Positions 1 to 8,818 of a stretch of DNA of 64,000 bases are shown here, piece after piece. A program made the position numbers and the translations under genes. Positions within the stretch are counted from its first letter, which is position 1; the number at the start of each line of letters is the position of its first letter. The stretch spans positions 1 through 64,000 of the forward strand of contig CANQPS010000002.1 in the NCBI GenBank assembly GCA_947625785.1. The letters are read 5' to 3'. The stretch comes from an uncultured Clostridia bacterium. Lineage in GTDB: Bacteria > Bacillota > Clostridia > Oscillospirales > Acutalibacteraceae. The notes under the pieces are model-generated. The model saw nothing but the letters and a program-made list of their open reading frames with translations. It was not told the origin of the DNA and did not search any database.

Positions 1-39
1 TTGTTCCGCGTTCGGAAACAAGTGGTTAATGTCTGCCAT
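1..39 (-). CDS. 5' end of a phage gene running off the left edge
   Basis: Only the first 13 codons are inside the window (MADINHLFPNAEQ). An ATG at 37-39 is preceded on the minus strand by a strong AGGAGG Shine-Dalgarno about 8 bases upstream, so this is a real start. It lies directly downstream of the BppU baseplate gene in the prophage late operon. By position it should be another baseplate, tail or lysis-region protein, but the product cannot be identified from 13 residues. Confidence 0.6.
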   Translation of the reverse strand, partial: MADINHLFPNAEQ

Positions 40-51
40 TTTTTCAGCCTC

Positions 52-723
52 CTACTGTAATTTTGTAATTTCTAAAGCGGGGTGCCCACTTGAAATTCTG
101 AATTTTCCGAGATACTTTGTATTGTCGTCGTTGTCAACGATCATAATACCATCGATCTCCTCTCCAACCGCTGCCGCTGCCTCTCGAGCTGCCGCCGCTG
201 CCGCGTTTGCACTTTCCTCCGCTTTGGTGGCTTTTTCGATTGCTTGTCCTACGCTGCCGGCTGCGCTATTCGCTTTTTGAGCCGCCGCATCCGTTTTGTT
301 GAGTGCACCTTGCACTGCTCCGAGAGCGTCTACAAGCGAGCCGTACTCGTCCGAGCTTTTTACTTTGTTTTGATTGTAAGCCGAGCCTCTGACATTGATA
401 TAAAAGCTCTGCGACGATAAGAGTGCATCGCCTTTGTAAAGCCCGATCTCCGCCACGGCTACGCCCTCGGCGGCGAGCATCTGGGCGGTGAGCTCTGCGT
501 TAATAACGCCGCCATCTATGGCTGCGTCGTTAATAACTTGTGTTTGGTCGGCTTTCGTCACTTGCAAGCGAGCTGTTACGCCGCTTTCGAGCTCGTAAGG
601 CTGTCCGTGGTTAAGTGGCTTAACTTTAACAAAGCGGCTCTCCTGGTCGTACTGTTTGGCAAAAACAGTAATAGGGAGCGTATCTCGCGCAAAGTCAATG
701 TTAATTTCCTGCAAAATTTTCAT
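52..723 (-). CDS. BppU-family phage baseplate upper protein
   Basis: This 223-residue protein matches the BppU (DUF2479) pattern. The N-terminal beta domain, about residues 1-130, includes FAKQYDQESRFVKVKPLNHG, and is followed by an Ala-rich coiled-coil stalk (about 135-180) and a short C-terminal tail. BppU proteins connect the host-binding device to the baseplate of siphoviruses of Gram-positive hosts. It sits at the distal end of the tail module, next to the FN3/knob tail protein. The same N-terminal domain occurs in an AT-rich copy at 46453-48903. The family call is by recognised pattern; the role is inferred from the family. Confidence 0.8.
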   Translation of the reverse strand: MKILQEINIDFARDTLPITVFAKQYDQESRFVKVKPLNHGQPYELESGVTARLQVTKADQTQVINDAAIDGGVINAELTAQMLAAEGVAVAEIGLYKGDALLSSQSFYINVRGSAYNQNKVKSSDEYGSLVDALGAVQGALNKTDAAAQKANSAAGSVGQAIEKATKAEESANAAAAAAREAAAAVGEEIDGIMIVDNDDNTKYLGKFRISSGHPALEITKLQ

Positions 724-738
724 TATCTTTTTTCTCCT

Positions 739-2709
739 TTATGATAGCGTAATTGTTTTCCAATCGTACCAAGTGTTGTTATAACGGTATCGTATATACA
801 TACCCGAGCAATTATATGCAGTATATCTTTGCAGAATATACCCGCTCGAATTTGCTATAATCTCGAGAAAGCCCGCTATATTTGCAGGGTAGTGCCTCTC
901 AGTGCTCGCGTTTGCCGAGGCCGCTTGCGTATATATGCCTGGTTCCGTTAAGCTGTTAAAGTCCTCCGTGTTTCCCAGGCTCGCCACAACTCCGAGCACA
1001 TTATAGCCGTTCATTTTTATTTCGCCGCTTACATCAAGGGCGGCGGCGGGCTCGCGTTTGTTTACGCCTACCTTTTTTCGGCGGAAAGACAATAGCGGGG
1101 TGCCCTGTGGGATTGTAATTACGATGGTATCGTAAGTCAATTTATCGTCAACTCTAAACTCCACATAATACGAGTAGTCCGCGTCAAGGCTTATAAACTC
1201 GTCCGAGGCAAAGTTAAAGTTGTTATTGTCGTAGGTACAACTGCTCGTAATATTTACATATGAGCTATAAGAGCTTTCGCTCGTCTTTCTGTAACGGTAT
1301 CGTAAGTATGTAAGGCTGTTTTTGTTTGTCCCGCTCACGGTTACGGGCGTTATTTTTCCGCTGATCGCCGCTTGCGTTGTGTTCTCAGCCTCGTTAATTC
1401 TCCGCACAGAGTAGCTTTTAATGCTTATTCCCTCGTATGCGAGCACCGTTATATTTACCGTTACGGAGGTAGTGTAGCCTCGGGAGTCAATCGCCGTTAC
1501 AACTACGGGTACAGTGCCCGAGTTGTTAATTTTGCCTACTGTAATAGTGGTACTCGTGCTCGAGGCTGTCGCGTTTCCCGCCACAACGGAATAGCTCGAA
1601 ACGGTGGCTCCGTTTTTCGCTGTCGCAGCTGTCGCAACGACTTGTAAGCTCGATATGCCTTGTATCAAAACTTGATTGTTTCCCGTGACTGCTGCCGCCG
1701 TCGTGTTTGTATCTTGATAGGTAAAGCCTGTAAAAGTCGGCGAGGAATTAGCCGCCGTCGTTTGTATTGTCGCCGTTTTTGTGCTTACTGTTCCTATTTG
1801 CGTTGAGCCGCTTTTTGTCGTGAGCTCGTAAGTAGCCGAAAAGCTCTTAACGCTTGCCATAGCCGCAAGGATAGTAGAGCGTTGCGACGCGGTAAGCGTT
1901 ATTGTGTTTGAGCCGTTCTTTAAGCTCAAGCTCGATATGGTTAATACCGTTGTAGAGCCTTTTTTAATTACGAGCGTATGCGTATAGCTTGTGTTATACA
2001 CCGTTACGGACATTACGAGGCTTGCCGTTGCCGCGTCTGCCGTCAATGTATTTACCGACGATATAACGGAGCCGCCGAGCGTTTTAATTGTCGTCGTGCC
2101 CGAGGAGCCGTAAACCTGGTTCGAGGTTTTACGCGCTCGCACTCTTATACCGTAGCTCGTGTTTGGCGTTAGCCCTGATATAGTCCGCGTCTGCGAAGTC
2201 CCGTTTGTGGAGCTAAAATTCGTCCAAGAGCCGCCGCTGTCTGTTGAATAGTCCCACCTGTCGCAATTCGTGGAGGAGGTCGCCTTTACCGTAACGCCCG
2301 AGGCGGTTATTCCCGAGGTCGTTATAGATACGGTAGGAGCGGAGCGGTCAATTTTCGTAAGTGTCATTGTCCCGCCGTAATCCTGCGAGCCGTAAGCATA
2401 TACTCTCGTTGAAAATTCTACCGTTATACTCTTTGAGCCGTCCGAATTGTGCGTTACGGTCGTTGAGCCGCTTGCCGAGCCTTTGGCGGCGGGAAATACT
2501 TTCGAGTCCCAAGAGGTGCGAGCCTTATAATAAACTTGTACGCCGTTAATTTTAACCGTTGTAGCGTCTACGGTATAATAGTTTACGTTTCCACCGATTG
2601 ATTGTAGCGTCCAATTAAGCGTAGATTGATTTGTTATAGCATTTACGCTCTCCGTTATGGTTAGCTGCAAATATCTACCGTCGTAGCTATCGCTTTTCCA
2701 AGTTGGCAT
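739..2709 (-). CDS. Phage tail/minor structural protein with FN3-like and pyocin-knob domains
   Basis: This 656-residue protein is rich in Ser, Thr, Gly and Asn and predicted to be all-beta. The N-terminus (MPTWKSDSYDGRYLQLTITE) resembles DUF859-type siphovirus minor structural proteins. A fibronectin-III-like segment lies at about 127-210 (LTPNTSYGIRVRARKT). The last ~110 residues look like a pyocin-knob domain, with NTEDFNSLTEPGIYTQ and a closing aromatic RYNNTWYDWKTI motif. These proteins decorate the tail tip or help bind the host surface. It lies between the tail-tip protein and BppU. Domain calls are by eye and the exact receptor role is unknown. Confidence 0.7.
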   Translation of the reverse strand: MPTWKSDSYDGRYLQLTITESVNAITNQSTLNWTLQSIGGNVNYYTVDATTVKINGVQVYYKARTSWDSKVFPAAKGSASGSTTVTHNSDGSKSITVEFSTRVYAYGSQDYGGTMTLTKIDRSAPTVSITTSGITASGVTVKATSSTNCDRWDYSTDSGGSWTNFSSTNGTSQTRTISGLTPNTSYGIRVRARKTSNQVYGSSGTTTIKTLGGSVISSVNTLTADAATASLVMSVTVYNTSYTHTLVIKKGSTTVLTISSLSLKNGSNTITLTASQRSTILAAMASVKSFSATYELTTKSGSTQIGTVSTKTATIQTTAANSSPTFTGFTYQDTNTTAAAVTGNNQVLIQGISSLQVVATAATAKNGATVSSYSVVAGNATASSTSTTITVGKINNSGTVPVVVTAIDSRGYTTSVTVNITVLAYEGISIKSYSVRRINEAENTTQAAISGKITPVTVSGTNKNSLTYLRYRYRKTSESSYSSYVNITSSCTYDNNNFNFASDEFISLDADYSYYVEFRVDDKLTYDTIVITIPQGTPLLSFRRKKVGVNKREPAAALDVSGEIKMNGYNVLGVVASLGNTEDFNSLTEPGIYTQAASANASTERHYPANIAGFLEIIANSSGYILQRYTAYNCSGMYIRYRYNNTWYDWKTITLS

Positions 2710-2722
2710 AGCCTCTCACCTC

Positions 2723-3256
2723 CTAATCAAGCAATACAAAGTCGAGCCCGTTTGCGTTTGGTACAAACTTTCCTTTGCCTACGGTTAGCTCGTCCGTTAC
2801 CTCTGTTTTTCGGAGCGTCGTTAAGTCCTTATTTACCGTTAAGACAACCTCTCCGTTATGTTTGATAGCAAACTGCGTATTGTCTATTATGGTTTCGGTC
2901 GCGCTCTCCGAGTTTGTAATGTTAATCCCGCGGCGGTCGATTTTTACATTTGTTGTGTATATCTCGTTCGGTGCGGGTGTCCAGTAGCTTTTTTGCGTTC
3001 CCTCAACTAACATAAAGTCGGCGACATAGAAATAATAGCCCGTCGTGCCCGCCGTAATAGTTACCGTATCGCCCGAGGCGGTATTGTTTTCGGCTGTTGC
3101 GTCCTGTGAGGCTATAACGGAACCCGTATAGTCCCAATCGTCCGACATACCGTTAAGCCCGCTCGAGTTTCTTATTTTGTTAATGCCGCCCGTAGTCTGC
3201 CTCGTATATGAGAGCGTGAGGCTTTCCACGGTCTGCCGTAGCTGCGATATGGTCGT
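2723..3256 (-). pseudogene. C-terminal part of tail-tip protein, separated by an in-frame TAA
   Basis: This segment continues the reading frame of the upstream tail protein after a TAA at 3257-3259. The reading runs ADMETV, stop, TTISQLRQTVESLTLSYTR with no frame change. A GTG at 3227-3229 could restart translation and yield 168 residues, but it lacks a convincing ribosome site and begins inside the conserved TVESLTL stretch. The C-terminal part is beta-rich and ends in a region typical of prophage tail proteins (VKIDRRGINITNSES). I read it as the severed C-terminal half of one ~710-residue protein. A sequencing error or readthrough cannot be excluded. Confidence 0.7.
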
Positions 3257-4867
3257 TTACACGGTTTCCATATCTGCCGTAAAAACGCTCTCAACGCTTT
3301 TAATGAGGCTTAATAACTGCTCGTCCGCTGCTATAAACGCTTGCTCCACGCTCGAGGTTGCCTCTCCGATCTCGTTTGTTACCTCTGCTTTGTAGCTCTG
3401 CGAGATCGCCGCGCTTTCTACACTGTCGGTGCGGAGCAAAGCACCGTTGAGTATGCCCGCCGTGATAAAGTCGGCAACTATGGAACCGTCCATAGTTGCG
3501 GCGAGCGTGTACTCTCCGTTGCACCCCGTGGAGGAGTAACCCAAGCCGCCCATATTCCAACGCCATACATTTACCGCCTCCTCGATTGTAGGCGCGTCAA
3601 GTATGAGTATTTCCTGCGGCTTTTCTGCGGGGTTGAGCACTACATAGCCGCCGCTATGCCCCGTAATAAGGCTCGTCGCTTGCGCTATCGCGTTTTTCAA
3701 CGCCGCACTTGCTTGTGCCTGTCCTGTTTTTACGCTCTCTTTTACGTTCTCAATTTCGGCGGCTTGCTTGTTCACCGTGTCGGCAAAAGAGCTTTTAGCG
3801 TCCCCGAGCTCGATACTGTCGTACCGCTCGGCGAGTGCGTCATAAACGGTTTTAATAACCTTTGCGGAGGCTGTCACTCCGAGTTTTGAAAACCTCACCG
3901 CCACGGTATCGCACAAGCTCACACGCTCAAGCGGTGCAATGTTTTTATATTCCTCCGTTTGCCATAGTTGCACGAAAGATACGGTAATATTAACCTTTGG
4001 AGTGCCGAGGTCTGCCGCTGCGATATATGCCGCCGTTTTTGCCCTCAAAGCCTCCTCGGTCGGTATTTCGTCGTCGCCGAAACGGTCGGAAAAGTCCATA
4101 ATAAAGGCTTTATAGTGTCCTATGTCGCCCGCTGCCGTGAGAGGTATTACCTTTTCCGTGAGGTAAACATATATCTGCTCGGTATTGCCCTCTCCGTCGT
4201 CGTTGTTATAAACGGCATAGGGCATAATGTGGGTGCAGCACTCTGCAATATTGCTTTCTTGTTTAAGGTCTTTAAGGTTTTTCCCGTATTCAATGCTTAC
4301 GCCGTTGTCTTTCCCTCGGTGTGCGTGTAAGTTGATAACGAAATTGTCAAACTCATATTCTCCGCCCCATACATCAAGTACCGAACCCGATTGCCCGCCG
4401 AGGAGAGCGCGAACGGAGCACGGCGTTAATATGCTCGTGCGGTTAAGCGTCGATATATCCGAAACGGCGGTAAAGCTATGCGGCAAAGGCGTTTCCTCGA
4501 GTGCCTTTGTAATTGCCATTTGCGGGGTAGCGTTAAGAGCTGAAAAGCCCGCAAGCGGTAGCCCGTTTAGATCGTAGCTGATATGCTCCGCCGAGTAAGT
4601 AACGATACCTTTTAACGGTTTCGAGATCTTATATACTCGGAAAAGCTGCGGGGTGCTCGTTTCGTTTGCCTTTGCTTTCACTATGCAGCCGTCGCCGAGC
4701 AATTCGTACCATTGTCCCGTAATCGGATATTGCAGCGATAGTTCATAGCTGCCGTTGCGCTCCTCCGTTACCGTTGCTTTGGTAGCATCTTTCAAAAAGC
4801 CGAGCCCGTTATTTGAAAAATCCGTTGTGCCTTTTTCGTACAAAATAGGTATCATAAGCAACACCAC
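3257..4867 (-). CDS. Phage tail-tip (prophage endopeptidase tail/Tal-like) protein, N-terminal part
   Basis: This 536-residue product matches the N-terminal part of prophage tail-associated proteins: MIPILYEKGTTDFSNNGLGF, then GIVTYSAEHISYDLNGLPL. It follows the distal tail protein and overlaps its 3' end by 16 bases. The family forms the tail tip below Dit and often carries cell-wall-cleaving or fibre-anchoring modules further on. The C-terminal region (about 370-536) is coiled-coil-like. Translation stops at TAA 3257-3259, although the frame stays open beyond with homologous-looking sequence, so the protein is probably truncated by a nonsense mutation. Confidence 0.75.
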   Translation of the reverse strand: MVLLMIPILYEKGTTDFSNNGLGFLKDATKATVTEERNGSYELSLQYPITGQWYELLGDGCIVKAKANETSTPQLFRVYKISKPLKGIVTYSAEHISYDLNGLPLAGFSALNATPQMAITKALEETPLPHSFTAVSDISTLNRTSILTPCSVRALLGGQSGSVLDVWGGEYEFDNFVINLHAHRGKDNGVSIEYGKNLKDLKQESNIAECCTHIMPYAVYNNDDGEGNTEQIYVYLTEKVIPLTAAGDIGHYKAFIMDFSDRFGDDEIPTEEALRAKTAAYIAAADLGTPKVNITVSFVQLWQTEEYKNIAPLERVSLCDTVAVRFSKLGVTASAKVIKTVYDALAERYDSIELGDAKSSFADTVNKQAAEIENVKESVKTGQAQASAALKNAIAQATSLITGHSGGYVVLNPAEKPQEILILDAPTIEEAVNVWRWNMGGLGYSSTGCNGEYTLAATMDGSIVADFITAGILNGALLRTDSVESAAISQSYKAEVTNEIGEATSSVEQAFIAADEQLLSLIKSVESVFTADMETV

Positions 4868-5574
4868 CTCGGTACTATTTCGAGTCGTTCAACGCTCCCC
4901 ACCCACGATATAGCGTTATTGCCTGGGTAGAGAGTAGGAAAGTCGTCCGCCGTCATTTTGTTATTTGCTGCCGCCGTCCCTTTGTAAGCGTTCATCATTT
5001 CCGAGTCAAGCTCTATGTATTCGTCCACTCCCGATAGCAAGAAGGCGTCGTTGTTAATCGTGAGCGTTATTGTACCGCTGCCAACGATTTTTATATACGG
5101 TCGGCTCGGGAAAAGCTCGGCGTTGTATAGAGTACCCGTCTTTGTAAGCGTAACAACGCTTTGTCCCTCGAAAGAATACTTAAACGGCTTGCAATTAAAG
5201 GTCAACGAGAGAGAGCCGAGATTGCGTAGCTCTTGCTCTATATTCACCTCGTCGGAGTACGACGCGAGGCGGTAATACCTTGCGTCGTAGCTATCCCATA
5301 AAGGAAAATAGCCTTGCTCTGCGAGGAGCCAACCTTTTATTTGGTGCGTAATCTCTACAAACTCCCGCTCCGTCGTATTGAGGAGCGAGAGCTTGTACGG
5401 GATATTTATGTTTTTGTAGCACCCGTTGTCGGTTATAAGATCGCCGCTTCGTCCCGCTACGCTTGTATAGGTTATGTCCCTTTGAGCTCCTTTGTAGGAG
5501 CCTTTCTCTACTATAAGCAAGCCAAAATCAAGGGAGCATTGCCCTTTGAACATCAAAAACGGTAGTTTCTCCAT
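4852..5574 (-). CDS. Distal tail protein (Dit / Sipho_tail family)
   Basis: This 240-residue protein begins MEKLPFLMFKGQCSLDFGLL and contains the AGRSGDLI segment common in Dit-type siphovirus tail proteins. Dit forms the hexameric hub joining the tail tube to the tip. Its position between the tape-measure gene (shared base at 5574) and the tail-tip protein is the canonical late-operon order in phages of Firmicutes. Length is usual for the family. Nothing looks broken. Confidence 0.8.
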   Translation of the reverse strand: MEKLPFLMFKGQCSLDFGLLIVEKGSYKGAQRDITYTSVAGRSGDLITDNGCYKNINIPYKLSLLNTTEREFVEITHQIKGWLLAEQGYFPLWDSYDARYYRLASYSDEVNIEQELRNLGSLSLTFNCKPFKYSFEGQSVVTLTKTGTLYNAELFPSRPYIKIVGSGTITLTINNDAFLLSGVDEYIELDSEMMNAYKGTAAANNKMTADDFPTLYPGNNAISWVGSVERLEIVPRWCCL

Positions 5575-8102
5575 TATCCAAACACAACCCCCTTTCTTTT
5601 GATTTTTTCGGCGATCATTTCGAGAAGAGTATCTACAAAGTTCTCCATATCGTCCTCGTCGGTACCGTCGAGGTGTTCAATATAGATAGCCCGCTCTCCG
5701 AGAGTGATATGTACGATTATTTTGCCCCCTTCGTCCGTCTTTTCCGCCGAGATCGCCTTGCTATACTCTTTGTTTTCGCCCTCTGTGAGGACGCGCTCGC
5801 CCTTATGCAGTAAAGCGGGGTACTCATCGTAAGGTACATACTCCAAGCCGATACGGAGGCGGGAGAGCTCTTTTATATTAAACCCTTTTCCTCCTACACC
5901 TGGTACCCAATCCGGTATTTTTAGCTTGTTAAGCCCACGGATAAATACATTTATACCGTCTATTACCGAGTTAATAGGCACCTTAAAGGCGTTTTTGATA
6001 CCCTCAAAGATATTTGAGAATATCTTTACCACCGCGTCCCAGGCTCCGCGCCAATTCCCCGTAAATACATTCTTTACAAAGTCAACAATGCCCGAGAACA
6101 AGTTTTTAATGTTCGTTACTACCTTGCCTATGCCCTCAAACGCGCCATTAAACACGGTGCTTATTACGTTTGCAACGCCCGAAAAAGCGGATTGCAGAGG
6201 CGGTAAAACCTTGTTAATAAGGCTCGTTAAAAGGTTAATTATCTGCGGCAATATAAGGTTGAGTAAGTCCATTAACGGTGATAGCAGCGTTACGAGTAGG
6301 TCGAGTATCGGTTTCATAAGCGGCATTATCGCGTCGAGTAGGGATATAAGCACGGGCAAAATAGCCTCGATTATGCTTGTTACGAGAGGCAGGATAGCGT
6401 TTATGAGGTCGATTAACACGGGCAGTATCATTTCTACCACCTCGAGAATAGGCGGCAAAAACTCCTCTAATAGCTTTGTGATCACGGGCAAAATAGCCTC
6501 GATAATCTGTACCAATAGCGGCATAACCGTATTGATAAGCTGAATGAGTACTGGCATTATTGCTTGTACTATCTGCAAGATAGGCGGGAGCAATAACTGT
6601 ATGAGCTCAATAATTACGGGGAGTACCGCTTGGATAATTTGAATAAGAGGTGGGATAACTGCTTGAAGCAATCGAATGAGCACGGGTAAAACTGTATTAA
6701 GTATCTCTGTAATTAAAGGCATAAGCGAGGTGATAAGTTGTATCACGATAGGGAGCACCTGCTCTATGATCCGTACCAAGAACGGGAGTAACTGCTGCAA
6801 TAGGCTTATTAGAACAGGCAAAATTGCAGTGATAATATTCTCGATAATGGGTAGCAGCGACTCTATTAAGTTAAAAAATATCGGTAATATGGTTTCTATT
6901 AACTCAAAGAGGGGAGGTAGTAGGTTGTCAAAAACAGATACGAACACATCTCCAAGTCTGCCTATAAACTCTTGTATTTGTGGCGTTTTATCAAGTATTA
7001 AGTCTGCAAATTTTTGTATAGTCGGTATGAGCCTTTCCCCAATATCGTTATATATTACTTTGAACGCATTTTTTGCTTTTTTTATTGACTCCTCAAGAGT
7101 GGCGGACATAGTTTGATATGCCTTTTCCGTTGCGCCAGCTCCGTTGTTTATTTCCTGTAGAATGTTTGAAAAATCCTTGCCGCCGTCTTTAACAAGTGTT
7201 AGAGCTGCGGAGCCTGCCTCTACCGAACCGAACATATCTTTTAATGTCAAGCCGCTTTTTCCTGCGTACTCGTCAAGCAACGATAGAATTTCCGCTGTTG
7301 TTTTGCCTTGAGCTTGCAGCTCGGCAAAGCTATTTCCTGTAAGCTCCCGCAATGCCTTATCTGTAGTGGAGCCTGTTTTAGAGAGCTCTCCGAGCATTGC
7401 CTTAATTTGCGTTCCCGCTTGTGCTGTCGCAACGCCGTTTTTAGTTAATACCGCGTATTGAGTTGAGAGATCATCTATAGCTACATTTGCAGAGTTTGCT
7501 ACTGGTATAGTCTGCCCCATTGACGCGGCAAGCTCGTCAACTGTCGTTTTGCCGAGATTTTGCGTCATTATAAGCGTATCGGAAATTCTTGTAGCGTCGT
7601 CCGCCGACAAGCCGTATGCGTTTATTGCTGTTGTTAGCACATCAACAGCCGTAGCCGTTTCGGTAAATCCGCCTTTTGCAAGTTTAACCGCCGATGTAAC
7701 AAAGTCTACCGCGTCCGCTTGATCTACGCTGGCAGAAATAGCTCCATATACCGCCTCTGAAAAGTCCGTTACGGCGACTCCTGTGTTAATAGACGCTTGC
7801 TTTATGCTGTCAAAAATGGCTTGTGCTTCTTTTTGCGTCCCCGATAAAAGAGTGTTTACTTTTGCAAACGCGGTTTGTGTTTCGGCGGCGTCTGTCGCCA
7901 TTTTATAAGCTGCCGTTCCGAGAGCCGCCGCACTTGCTACGACAGCGGTACCAACCGCCGCCGCGCCTTTTGCAATAGAGGAGAAAGCCGAGCCAACCTT
8001 TGAGCCGCTTTTTTCCGCTTTTTCGGTTGTTGTGTCAATGCTTTTATTCGCCGCCGTATTGTCGATCATTATCGTACCGAAAAGCGACAAAATGCTTGCC
8101 AT
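5574..8102 (-). CDS. Phage tail tape measure protein (TP901 type)
   Basis: This 842-residue protein sets tail length. The N-terminus has the alanine-rich start of TP901-type tape measures; residues about 80-330 are the conserved core (AVDVLTTAINAYGLSADDAT). Residues about 390-640 are a long hydrophobic array of roughly 11-residue units of the type ILPVLIxLLQ, encoded by degenerate 33-bp DNA repeats. The C-terminal region includes PDWVPGVGGKGF and HKGERVLT, typical of the family. It follows the tail chaperones by 3 bases. No break is seen. Confidence 0.9.
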   Translation of the reverse strand: MASILSLFGTIMIDNTAANKSIDTTTEKAEKSGSKVGSAFSSIAKGAAAVGTAVVASAAALGTAAYKMATDAAETQTAFAKVNTLLSGTQKEAQAIFDSIKQASINTGVAVTDFSEAVYGAISASVDQADAVDFVTSAVKLAKGGFTETATAVDVLTTAINAYGLSADDATRISDTLIMTQNLGKTTVDELAASMGQTIPVANSANVAIDDLSTQYAVLTKNGVATAQAGTQIKAMLGELSKTGSTTDKALRELTGNSFAELQAQGKTTAEILSLLDEYAGKSGLTLKDMFGSVEAGSAALTLVKDGGKDFSNILQEINNGAGATEKAYQTMSATLEESIKKAKNAFKVIYNDIGERLIPTIQKFADLILDKTPQIQEFIGRLGDVFVSVFDNLLPPLFELIETILPIFFNLIESLLPIIENIITAILPVLISLLQQLLPFLVRIIEQVLPIVIQLITSLMPLITEILNTVLPVLIRLLQAVIPPLIQIIQAVLPVIIELIQLLLPPILQIVQAIMPVLIQLINTVMPLLVQIIEAILPVITKLLEEFLPPILEVVEMILPVLIDLINAILPLVTSIIEAILPVLISLLDAIMPLMKPILDLLVTLLSPLMDLLNLILPQIINLLTSLINKVLPPLQSAFSGVANVISTVFNGAFEGIGKVVTNIKNLFSGIVDFVKNVFTGNWRGAWDAVVKIFSNIFEGIKNAFKVPINSVIDGINVFIRGLNKLKIPDWVPGVGGKGFNIKELSRLRIGLEYVPYDEYPALLHKGERVLTEGENKEYSKAISAEKTDEGGKIIVHITLGERAIYIEHLDGTDEDDMENFVDTLLEMIAEKIKRKGVVFG

Positions 8103-8105
8103 AGG

Positions 8106-8444
8106 TTAGCCTCCTCTCTTTTTATCTGCCTCGACAATAGGCATAAACTCCGCCATAATGTCCTCGGCTGTTTTTGCTTGTTTTTTGTTGCTCACGGCGG
8201 CGGGCTCGAAAGTCTGATTTACAAACTCCTCAAAGTCCATTACCTCCTCGCGCCCTTGTATTTTTGCAAGGGCGTAATTCGCAAGCCATAGCGGGAAAAG
8301 CTGTTTTTCAAGCTCGAGCTTACCTCTCTGTTCTTCCTCGTTTCGGGCATAAGAAAGCAGCTCACCGAGAGCCGACAAAGGTAAACTCTCTATAAGCTGC
8401 CAATCGTAATATTTGTGTAGTAGGTTTAAGCTCCTTGCTCGGCT
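8106..8444 (-). CDS. Tail assembly chaperone, -1 frame extension (gpT-like)
   Basis: This frame has no good start of its own; the only candidate is a TTG at 8376-8378 giving 90 residues. It stays open upstream into the 3' end of the preceding chaperone gene, where a run of seven A on the minus strand lets ribosomes slip back one base. The fusion would read RKK|SRARSLNLLHKYYDWQLIE and so on, giving a ~228-residue protein ending at 8106. This gpG/gpGT arrangement is well known in tailed phages, where the fusion recruits tape measure protein during tail assembly. Placement immediately before the tape-measure gene fits. Confidence 0.75.
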   Translation of the reverse strand, partial: SRARSLNLLHKYYDWQLIESLPLSALGELLSYARNEEEQRGKLELEKQLFPLWLANYALAKIQGREEVMDFEEFVNQTFEPAAVSNKKQAKTAEDIMAEFMPIVEADKKRGG

Positions 8445-8791
8445 TTTTTTCGCAAGGCACGCTTGAAAAAACCTTTCACGCCGTCGTCGTAGATCATCTC
8501 GTTAATAACCTCCGCCGCGTCGAGTTTCTTTGCCTCTTCGACGGTAACGTCCTTATAGGCAGCTACAAGCGGCGGCAAGTCGTCGGCGATTTTCCCAAGC
8601 TGCGGCGTAATTTCGCCTAAAATCTCAAATGCAAGTACGCCGAGCTTTTCTTTTGATAACTGTGCGAGCGCATCTTCTCCGTCCTTTGGTTCATCGAAAA
8701 TATCAATGTTTTTCAGTTTTTCAACAACAGGCTTAACATCGAGTTTTCCTACGATTTTAAGCAAAATAGGCATAGCTCCGATTGTAAGCAT
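8426..8791 (-). CDS. Tail assembly chaperone (gpG-like, short form)
   Basis: This 121-residue acidic/basic helical protein (MLTIGAMPILLKIVGKLDVK) lies between the major tail protein and the tape-measure gene, the standard place of the gpG-type chaperone. It ends five codons after the sequence CGA AAA AAA GCC, a slippery site from which the -1 frame continues to 8106. The short form is expected to be the major product and the frameshift fusion the minor one. Assignment rests on position, size and the overlapping-frame architecture rather than on a strong sequence motif. Confidence 0.7.
   Translation of the reverse strand: MLTIGAMPILLKIVGKLDVKPVVEKLKNIDIFDEPKDGEDALAQLSKEKLGVLAFEILGEITPQLGKIADDLPPLVAAYKDVTVEEAKKLDAAEVINEMIYDDGVKGFFKRALRKKAEQGA
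8444..8450 (-). promoter_or_regulatory. Programmed -1 ribosomal frameshift slippery site
   Basis: Seven consecutive T on the plus strand give A AAA AAA followed by G on the coding strand. The in-frame reading is CGA AAA AAA GCC. A -1 slip opens a frame that runs without a stop to 8106 and matches the T-domain position of tail chaperones. Confidence 0.7.
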
Positions 8792-8818
8792 AGTTTGGTT
8801 CCTCCTTAAATTATGTTT

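Noticed and set aside
5926..7116. Long plus-strand open frames opposite the tape measure gene
   Set aside because: They result from the repeated hydrophobic codons on the minus strand and show only Ile/Ser-rich nonsense.
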